Part shown: piece after piece, positions 33,637-39,069 of the stretch
Position numbering within the stretch: the first letter of the stretch is position 1
Layout of the letters: each line of letters starts with the position of its first letter
DNA from: Candidatus Poseidoniaceae archaeon
Lineage (GTDB): Archaea > Thermoplasmatota > Poseidoniia > Poseidoniales > Poseidoniaceae
Assembly (NCBI GenBank): GCA_024958795.1
Contig: JANXHP010000138.1
Location: forward strand, 1-39,069
Reading direction: 5' to 3'
DNA: 39,069 nt
Translations under genes and position numbers: made by a program
The notes under the pieces: generated by a model
Seen by the model: the letters and a program-made list of their open reading frames with translations, nothing else
What the model was told of the DNA's origin: nothing
Databases searched by the model: none

Positions 33637-34563
33637 TCAGCGAAGTCCAGCATCTTTCAGTGCCTGAAGAAGAACTGAACCAATCTCACTCGGATCATTT
33701 GCACATGCAATACCTGCTTGTTTGAAAGCCTCAAACTTTTCTTCAGCAGTTCCCTTTCCTCCAGAAATGATTGCTCCAGCATGCCCCATCCTTTTTCCAG
33801 GAGGGGCTGTAGAACCAGCAACGAATCCAACAATAGGTTTACTGACATTTTCTGCAGCAAAGGCTGCAGCTTCTTGTTCTGCATTACCACCAATTTCACC
33901 AATCATTACGATTGCTACAGTTTGCGGATCGTTTTCAAATGCTGCAAGACATTCAATGAACCCAGTTCCATTTACTGGGTCTCCACCAATTCCAATACAG
34001 GTTGATTGTCCTTCGTCGATACTCATTGTTTGTGCTACCGCCTCGTAAGTAAGTGTTCCAGATTTTGAAACAATTCCTATTCTTCCTTTAGCATGAATGT
34101 GGCCAGGCATAATTCCAATTTTAGCCCCACCAGTTTCTCCAGGTGTAATGATTCCAGGACAATTTGGTCCAATCAATCTTATTCCAGGACGATTGTTTAC
34201 ATATGCAACTGCTTTGATCATATCAAGAGTCGGGATTCCTTCAGTAATACAAATTACAACCCCTTCACCTTTGATTGAATCAAAGGCTTCTGCAGCCTCC
34301 ATGATTGCTTCTGCAGCAAAAGGAGGAGGTACATAAATTACAGTAGCATCAGCATCAGTCACTGTTATTGCCTCGGTCATTGAGTTCCAAACTGGGAAAT
34401 CTTTTCCTTCAAGTTCTACAGTTTGCCCACCCTTTCCAGGAGTACAGCCACCGACTATATTTGTTCCATATTCAACCATTTTACCAGCATGGAACATTCC
34501 TTGTTTCCCTGTTATTCCTTGAACCAATACTTTCGCATCTTCTTCAATCCATATTGCCATCAC
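33637..34563 (-). CDS. sucD: Succinyl-CoA synthetase (ADP/GDP-forming), alpha subunit
   Basis: SucD carries the phosphohistidine and CoA site of succinyl-CoA synthetase, the substrate-level phosphorylation step of the TCA cycle. The 308 aa have [20 protein letters not shown] (CoA-binding Rossmann loop), [15 protein letters not shown] and [16 protein letters not shown], and the active-site His in [19 protein letters not shown]. The start overlaps the sucC stop by four bases (34560-34563), as usual for this pair. Confidence 0.97.
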   Translation of the reverse strand: MMAIWIEEDAKVLVQGITGKQGMFHAGKMVEYGTNIVGGCTPGKGGQTVELEGKDFPVWNSMTEAITVTDADATVIYVPPPFAAEAIMEAAEAFDSIKGEGVVICITEGIPTLDMIKAVAYVNNRPGIRLIGPNCPGIITPGETGGAKIGIMPGHIHAKGRIGIVSKSGTLTYEAVAQTMSIDEGQSTCIGIGGDPVNGTGFIECLAAFENDPQTVAIVMIGEIGGNAEQEAAAFAAENVSKPIVGFVAGSTAPPGKRMGHAGAIISGGKGTAEEKFEAFKQAGIACANDPSEIGSVLLQALKDAGLR

Positions 34564-35768
34564 TCATCACCTCCGATTAAAGATACAATCTTTTGAGCAC
34601 CTTCTGCAAGGTCATTAGCAGGATGAATATTCAAATCAGATGCAGCTAATATTTCCTTGCCCTGCTCAACATTAGTACCTGCAAGACGGACTACGAGTGG
34701 AACTTCTAATGACAATGCTTCAGTAGCAGCTATTACTCCACGAGCAATAATATCACAGCGCATTATACCTCCAAAAATATTGACTAAAATACCTTTGACA
34801 TTTGGGTCTTCCATAATCATTGAAAAGGCAGTTTTTACCTGTTCTTCATCAGCACCACCGCCGACATCAAGGAAGTTTGCAGGCTCTCCGCCATACAATT
34901 TGATAACATCCATTGTAGCCATTGCTAATCCCGCTCCATTTACCAAACAACCGATGTTACCATCTAGTTTAACATACGATAAACCGGTCTCTTTAGCACG
35001 GATTTCAACATCTTCTTCTTCTGATAAATCGCGTAATTGAGCCCAGTTCTTATGCCTAAATTCTGCGTTTTCATCAAATGAAATCTTTGCATCAAGTGCA
35101 ACTATTTCATCATTAGAGGTTCTAACTAATGGGTTGATTTCAACCATAGCACAATCTTGGCTGACGAACATTTCATACATCGCATTCAATGTTTTTGCAA
35201 AGGATCTCAATGCCATTCCTGATAATCCGAGAGAATTACCTAAGTCTCTCTTTTGGAATCCCAATAATCCAGCGTTAACATCAACTACAACTTTGTGAAT
35301 TTTATCAGGAGTATGTTCGGCTACATGCTCAATATCCATTCCACCTTCTGTTGAAGCCATAATGAGTACAGATTTGTTATCTCTATCAACGAGTAAAGCT
35401 AGATAATATTCGTGAGCGATATCACAACCTGATTCAACGTATAGATTCTTAACAACCTTGCCTTCATCTCCTGTTTGAATAGTTACCAGAATATTTCCTA
35501 GAATATTTGTTGCATATGTTTCAACTTCATCTTTTGAAAATGCTATCTTAACTCCGCCTTGCATCACTTCTTGCCGTGTTTGAGGATGATAGAGTGTACC
35601 TTTTCCTCTTCCACCAGCATGAATTTGAGATTTTACTGCTACAACCTTAGAGTTGAGATTATCGTATGCTGTAAGCGCTTGTTCTATTGAGGTACAATGT
35701 ACTCCCTCTAATACTGGCACTCCGAACTCTTTCAGCAGTGCTTTGCCTTGGTACTCGTGGATATTCAT
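34560..35768 (-). CDS. sucC: Succinyl-CoA synthetase (ADP/GDP-forming), beta subunit
   Basis: This is the ATP-grasp beta subunit of succinyl-CoA synthetase. It starts [22 protein letters not shown], then [26 protein letters not shown] (metal-binding region), and [19 protein letters not shown] near the C-terminus. I use ATG 35768: the track's TTG at 35780 lies within TTGGAGAGGGTC, which is the ribosome binding site. At about 402 aa it has the standard length. It overlaps sucD in ATGA-like fashion. Confidence 0.97.
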   Translation of the reverse strand: MNIHEYQGKALLKEFGVPVLEGVHCTSIEQALTAYDNLNSKVVAVKSQIHAGGRGKGTLYHPQTRQEVMQGGVKIAFSKDEVETYATNILGNILVTIQTGDEGKVVKNLYVESGCDIAHEYYLALLVDRDNKSVLIMASTEGGMDIEHVAEHTPDKIHKVVVDVNAGLLGFQKRDLGNSLGLSGMALRSFAKTLNAMYEMFVSQDCAMVEINPLVRTSNDEIVALDAKISFDENAEFRHKNWAQLRDLSEEEDVEIRAKETGLSYVKLDGNIGCLVNGAGLAMATMDVIKLYGGEPANFLDVGGGADEEQVKTAFSMIMEDPNVKGILVNIFGGIMRCDIIARGVIAATEALSLEVPLVVRLAGTNVEQGKEILAASDLNIHPANDLAEGAQKIVSLIGGDE

Positions 35769-35884
35769 GACCCTCTCCAAGCAATGCCAAAAGAAGGCCG
35801 TCTTTGAAGACTTTGATTTGGCAGTGCCAATTTTCCAGAGCGTGAATGGGGATTATTGATAGGCTAAAGCGTAAGGGCAATGCC

Positions 35885-36889
35885 ATGCAGGTAGTTGTTT
35901 TGGCCGGAGGAGTTGGCTCAAGATTGCGGCCATGGACTAATCAAATTCCAAAACCATTGTTACCAATGCTCGATAAAACTCTACTCGAAAGAGTTGTTGA
36001 AGGGATACCAACTGATTTGGTTGACGAAGTTGTAGTAGCAGGTGGATATAAAGTTGACATGATTAGGCAATATTTTGCAGATTCAGATGTTGATTTTGAT
36101 GTAACTATTGTGCCTGAAGATAAGCCACTGGGTACTGGTGGAGCACTTGCAAATTGTTCAGATGTAGTAAGTGGAACATTTGCTTGCTTTAATGGTGATA
36201 TTGTCTCTTCAATGGACATCATGCCTGTTCTAGACTTGCATAAAAGAAATGGCGGTATTGGCACACTGGCACTTTGGGAAGTTGAAGACCCGACTCGATT
36301 TGGTATTGTTGGATTGGATGACAATTCTAGAATCACTCAATTCAAAGAGAAGCCTAAAAAAGAAGAGGTTTTTAGTAATTTGATAAATGCAGGATCATAT
36401 ATTTTAGAGGATGATATCTTTGAATATATGCCAGAAGGGAAGCATTCTATAGAAAGAGATGTATTTCCAATTCTAGCCGCGGAAAGTCAATTAAATGGAA
36501 TACAATTCAGTGGATATTTCATCGATGCAGGAACACCGGAGTCTTGGTCTCAAGGTGTGCAAGCATGCATTCGTAACAAGAGATTTGACAGTGGAGAAAT
36601 ATGTGGTGGCTCGTGGTTTTCTCATCCAATGGCTAAGGTAATTGAAGGTGCGAGAATAGTTGGCTCAATGATAGAAGGAAATGTTGACATTGGAGATAGT
36701 GAGGTAGTTGAAAGCACTATCTTATCTGGTTCATCCGTTGGTGATAAATCTATCATTTCATCATGCTTAATCGGCCGCAATGCAACGATTGGCAGCAATT
36801 GCAATCTAAGTGGAGTAGTTGTAGATCATAACTCAATTATTCCGTCCCAAACCAATCAAATTGGTGGAAAATGGCCTTTAGAGGAATAA
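35885..36889 (+). CDS. Sugar-phosphate nucleotidyltransferase with C-terminal left-handed beta-helix
   Basis: This enzyme joins a sugar 1-phosphate to a nucleoside triphosphate. The N-terminus MQVVVLAGGVGSRLRPWTNQ followed by IPKPLLPMLDKTLLERVV is the canonical pyrophosphorylase signature. GTGGALANCSDVVSGTFACFNGD and FKEKPK follow, and the sugar-site region INAGSYILEDDIFEYMPEG is present. The last 90 residues have hexapeptide repeats (IEGARIVGSMIEGNVDIGDSEVV) as in archaeal mannose- or glucose-1-phosphate transferases. I start at the ATG at 35885 because family members begin directly at this strand; the track's ATG at 35846 would add 13 residues. The sugar and nucleotide cannot be fixed by eye. 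Confidence 0.9.
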   Translation: MQVVVLAGGVGSRLRPWTNQIPKPLLPMLDKTLLERVVEGIPTDLVDEVVVAGGYKVDMIRQYFADSDVDFDVTIVPEDKPLGTGGALANCSDVVSGTFACFNGDIVSSMDIMPVLDLHKRNGGIGTLALWEVEDPTRFGIVGLDDNSRITQFKEKPKKEEVFSNLINAGSYILEDDIFEYMPEGKHSIERDVFPILAAESQLNGIQFSGYFIDAGTPESWSQGVQACIRNKRFDSGEICGGSWFSHPMAKVIEGARIVGSMIEGNVDIGDSEVVESTILSGSSVGDKSIISSCLIGRNATIGSNCNLSGVVVDHNSIIPSQTNQIGGKWPLEE

Positions 36890-36955
36890 TATTATCATCA
36901 ATTTTGCAAGGTTATTGATGAAAGCCCTCAAGTGGGATATCGTTTTGGCAACACT

Positions 36956-37621
36956 ATGAGCGTTCCGTTGGTTGTTGTCAATTTCAAGACTTATGCTTCT
37001 GCAAGTGGCTCTCAAGCCAATGTTCTTGCAGCAGCAATGGAAAAACAGATTTCTCAATCATATCGTATGGTTGCAGTAGTTTCAGCATTTGATTTAAACT
37101 CGGTAACAAATGAAAACCCTAACTTAGAAGTATGGTCACAGCACCTTGATTGTGCAGGTAATGGTAGTTTCACAGGATGGCTAGAAGCGGGTAATGCGAT
37201 TGAAAGAGGGGCTGTTGGAACGATTATTAATCATGCAGAACACAAAGTACCGTTATCTCATGTGGAAGAGTTGATGAAAATACTTCCAGATGGTTTTCCA
37301 ATTTGTGCTTGTGCAGCTGATGTAGATGAAGCAAAAGCACTTGCAGCACTTGGTCCAACTTTCATTGCAGTTGAACCGCCTGAACTGATAGGTGGCGATA
37401 TTTCAGTAACATCTGCAGACCCTTCAATAGTTTCAGATACTGTTGCTGCTGTAAAATCAGTAAATCCTAATGTTAGAATCTTATGTGGTGCTGGAGTAAA
37501 GAATGGAGAAGATGTTGCTATGGCGATTAAACTTGGAGCGGAAGGTGTACTGCTTGCAAGCGGAGTGACCAAAGCATCTGATGTCGATTCTGTATTAGCA
37601 GATTTAGTAAGCAACTTTTGA
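36956..37621 (+). CDS. tpiA: Triosephosphate isomerase, archaeal type
   Basis: It interconverts dihydroxyacetone phosphate and glyceraldehyde 3-phosphate. The catalytic Lys is in VVNFKTYASASG, the His in INHAEHKVP and the Glu in FIAVEPPELIGG. The phosphate-binding ends are ILCGAGVKNGEDV and GVLLASGVTKA. At 221 aa from the ATG at 36956 it is the short archaeal form (about 225 aa). The GTG at 36932 would add eight residues. It ends next to the convergent nuclease-like gene with no gap. Confidence 0.94.
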   Translation: MSVPLVVVNFKTYASASGSQANVLAAAMEKQISQSYRMVAVVSAFDLNSVTNENPNLEVWSQHLDCAGNGSFTGWLEAGNAIERGAVGTIINHAEHKVPLSHVEELMKILPDGFPICACAADVDEAKALAALGPTFIAVEPPELIGGDISVTSADPSIVSDTVAAVKSVNPNVRILCGAGVKNGEDVAMAIKLGAEGVLLASGVTKASDVDSVLADLVSNF

Positions 37622-38584
37622 TTATCTTGCTTGAATGAATTCAGCCAGTTCCAAAGCGCTTTGTTGTGATGTTCCCGCATCTAGGTTAGTGCCTCCAGGG
37701 CAAGATTCTCTCAATGCACACTTACGACAAGTAGATGACTTATTTGCGAGAGGAATTTGGCTCATAGAATGATGATCTCCTAACTTTGATAACATCATTT
37801 GCATTTGCTTGATATCAGAATCTATTAGGTAATTTGATTGAATTAGTTTATTCTCATTTGCAGAGAAACGTTGTTGATTCCAAAAGCCATTACGCCATGC
37901 AATTATCCTAATAATGAATTTATTTGCTAAAATTGGTAAATTGTTTTTCCCTCTTATCCATGAGACCATAGCCATAGCTTCTAATTCTTCAAAGCAAGAA
38001 TCCTTTGAGCCTTGCATATCAATTCTAATTAGATGCCAATGGTTTTGGATTTTTACAGCAATATCTGGGCAACAATACATGTCTATTCCATTAACTGAGC
38101 CATATTCTGTTCTTTCAAAAACCATCCATTGTTTGTGATATCGGTTGGTAAGCGCTTGAATAAAGTCAGTTTTCCAAAGAGCATTTATTCTTTTGATAGC
38201 ATTTTTTATCAAATATTCAATATCAATATTATTGAGTTCTAAATTATTGTCAATTGCTTCCTTTGTACCAACAATTTCATGTATTGACATAATTTTTTGT
38301 TGCCGCGATAATTTATTTGTCAAATTTTCTCTTATTCTTCTCTCTGTGAATAATTGTGACCATTCAACATTCATTTGCAGGTCTTCCAGACGTTCAAAAA
38401 TAGTCTGTTTACTAGAACGTAACATTAAGTCCCAATATGAGCGAATGTCATTCATCGAGTACCATTTTTTTGATGTAGATTGATCCCAGTTTCCTTGATT
38501 GATACCGTATCTGATTACCCACCATCGTGGACATGCAAGAAACAATTCCCTTCTACTCTTACTCCACACCTTGTGATATTTCAT
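37622..38584 (-). CDS. Cas4-like iron-sulfur protein with degenerate PD-(D/E)XK site
   Basis: The 320 aa share the layout of the two nucleases at 7.8-11.4 kb without the OB-like tail. SRRELFLACPRWWVIRYG carries Cys18, and CRKCALRESCPGG gives C286, C289 and C295, the canonical CX2CX5C of Cas4/AddB. The core is altered: D174 remains (YCCPDIAVKI), but the DxK motif reads IDMQ (D189, Q191), so the catalytic lysine is missing. The QxxxY helix reads FEELEAMAMVSW. The cluster is therefore preserved while nuclease activity is probably lost. This could be a structural or DNA-binding subunit, comparable in logic to inactive nuclease halves in other complexes. The homology is judged from motif order, not a search. 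Confidence 0.68.
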   Translation of the reverse strand: MKYHKVWSKSRRELFLACPRWWVIRYGINQGNWDQSTSKKWYSMNDIRSYWDLMLRSSKQTIFERLEDLQMNVEWSQLFTERRIRENLTNKLSRQQKIMSIHEIVGTKEAIDNNLELNNIDIEYLIKNAIKRINALWKTDFIQALTNRYHKQWMVFERTEYGSVNGIDMYCCPDIAVKIQNHWHLIRIDMQGSKDSCFEELEAMAMVSWIRGKNNLPILANKFIIRIIAWRNGFWNQQRFSANENKLIQSNYLIDSDIKQMQMMLSKLGDHHSMSQIPLANKSSTCRKCALRESCPGGTNLDAGTSQQSALELAEFIQAR

Positions 38585-38627
38585 AAACAGGATGACAATT
38601 AGTCAACCTGTATAAAGCACTGGTTGA

Positions 38628-39069
38628 TTAAAATAAACCAAATCTATTTGCAGCAATAATTGAGTTAACAATCGCCCAAATGGAAACAGGGATTACACAC
38701 CAGCCAATAAATTCAGCAAATACTTCTGAACCAAACTTACCGAATAATCGTGAGAATGGACCTCCAATGGCGGCAACCCATCGTAAACACAATACTGTAA
38801 ATCCACCCATTAATACGATGCCGATTAAGAAGGCGATTCCATACAAGATTCCAGTTCCACCACTTAGAATACTTGCTCCTACACCCTGCTGGATTAGTGA
38901 AGGGAAGGCTAACCATCCGAACCATCCAATCCAAGCACCGATTAATACATCGCGTTCCATATCCTCAAGTTCTCTCCAATCAGAAAATCCTTTAGGAAAT
39001 AATCTGTGGATTTGCTTTGCAATTATTTTTACTTCGTAAGGACTGCCATTCTTTGCAGCAAAGAAACTC
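38628..39069 (-). CDS. Membrane protein, 5' end beyond the window
   Basis: The track lists only the part after an internal Met (38960). The same frame stays open to base 39069 (SFFAAKNGSPYEVKIIAKQI then HRLFPKGFSDWRELEDM), so the gene is cut by the right edge. At least 147 codons are visible. Three membrane segments follow the soluble start: GAWIGWFGWLAFPSLI, GILYGIAFLIGIVLMGGFTVLCL and FIGWCVIPVSIWAIVNSII. No family is recognised. Confidence 0.7.
   Translation of the reverse strand, partial: SFFAAKNGSPYEVKIIAKQIHRLFPKGFSDWRELEDMERDVLIGAWIGWFGWLAFPSLIQQGVGASILSGGTGILYGIAFLIGIVLMGGFTVLCLRWVAAIGGPFSRLFGKFGSEVFAEFIGWCVIPVSIWAIVNSIIAANRFGLF

Noticed and set aside
33153-33725. 190-aa ORF rich in Val, His and Gln in another frame of the repeat array
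   Set aside because: It is a frame-shifted shadow of the GGPPKS repeats; the true frame has zinc ribbons and continues from the ATG at 32033.
37622-38584. Pseudogene
   Set aside because: The frame is intact over 320 codons with cysteine motifs preserved, so a changed function is more likely than decay.

Overview
The window is a gene-dense, AT-rich stretch of an archaeal chromosome. Archaeal identity is clear from ribosomal proteins L10e, L37e, L44e and S27e, from aIF2-alpha, Nop10, ABCE1, a PAC2-family protein, a GG-tailed small ubiquitin-like protein and an archaeal-type triosephosphate isomerase. The same stretch holds genes of bacterial flavour: MutS/MutL, EtfA/EtfB, a glutaryl-CoA-dehydrogenase-like enzyme, and two squalene/phytoene synthase-family enzymes. 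This mixture, with secreted or membrane-anchored beta-propellers, fits a marine planktonic euryarchaeon of the Marine Group II (Poseidoniales) type. That assignment is inference; no rRNA lies in the window. Layout: (1) 1-5.3 kb, minus strand: MutL (running off the left edge), MutS and a membrane-anchored propeller-like protein. (2) 5.4-11.4 kb, plus strand: L10e, ABCE1, then two consecutive large PD-(D/E)XK nucleases of the Cas4/AddB iron-sulfur type with OB-like C-termini. (3) 11.5-14.2 kb: tRNA-Ser(CGA), a SAMP-like protein, and the conserved archaeal cluster L44e-S27e-aIF2alpha-Nop10-PAC2 on the minus strand. (4) 14.3-20.9 kb, plus strand: two unknown membrane proteins, L37e, PurF, a THUMP/ThiI-like protein whose PP-loop is destroyed, a cytosolic propeller with a PKD-like tail, and a metallo-beta-lactamase. 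(5) 20.9-28 kb: EtfBA, an MCM-N-terminus-like protein without ATPase, TyrRS with an unknown lysine-rich protein, a secreted propeller, and an acyl-CoA dehydrogenase. (6) 28-31.8 kb, minus strand: a GIDE-domain membrane protein and the two isoprenoid synthases. (7) 32-39 kb: a double zinc-ribbon protein with long Pro/Gly/Ser/Lys repeats, SucCD, a sugar nucleotidyltransferase, triosephosphate isomerase, a third Cas4-like protein with lost catalytic residues, and a partial membrane protein. How genes work together: MutS and MutL form a mismatch-repair pair. L10e, S27e, L44e, L37e, aIF2alpha, Nop10, ABCE1, TyrRS and tRNA-Ser serve translation. EtfAB can accept electrons from the acyl-CoA dehydrogenase. 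SucCD and TIM belong to central carbon metabolism. The most promising undescribed biology is the set of three Cas4-like iron-sulfur proteins (two intact and adjacent, one degenerate), followed by the PP-loop-less ThiI relative and the ATPase-less MCM-like protein. No gene-free stretch exceeds 300 bases. The longest, about 215 bases at 31818-32032, is a divergent promoter region in which I see no gene. There is no CRISPR array, insertion sequence, prophage or rRNA. Two ribosomal genes (S27e, L37e) are too short for the supplied ORF track, and the genes cut by both window edges are absent from it or truncated in it.
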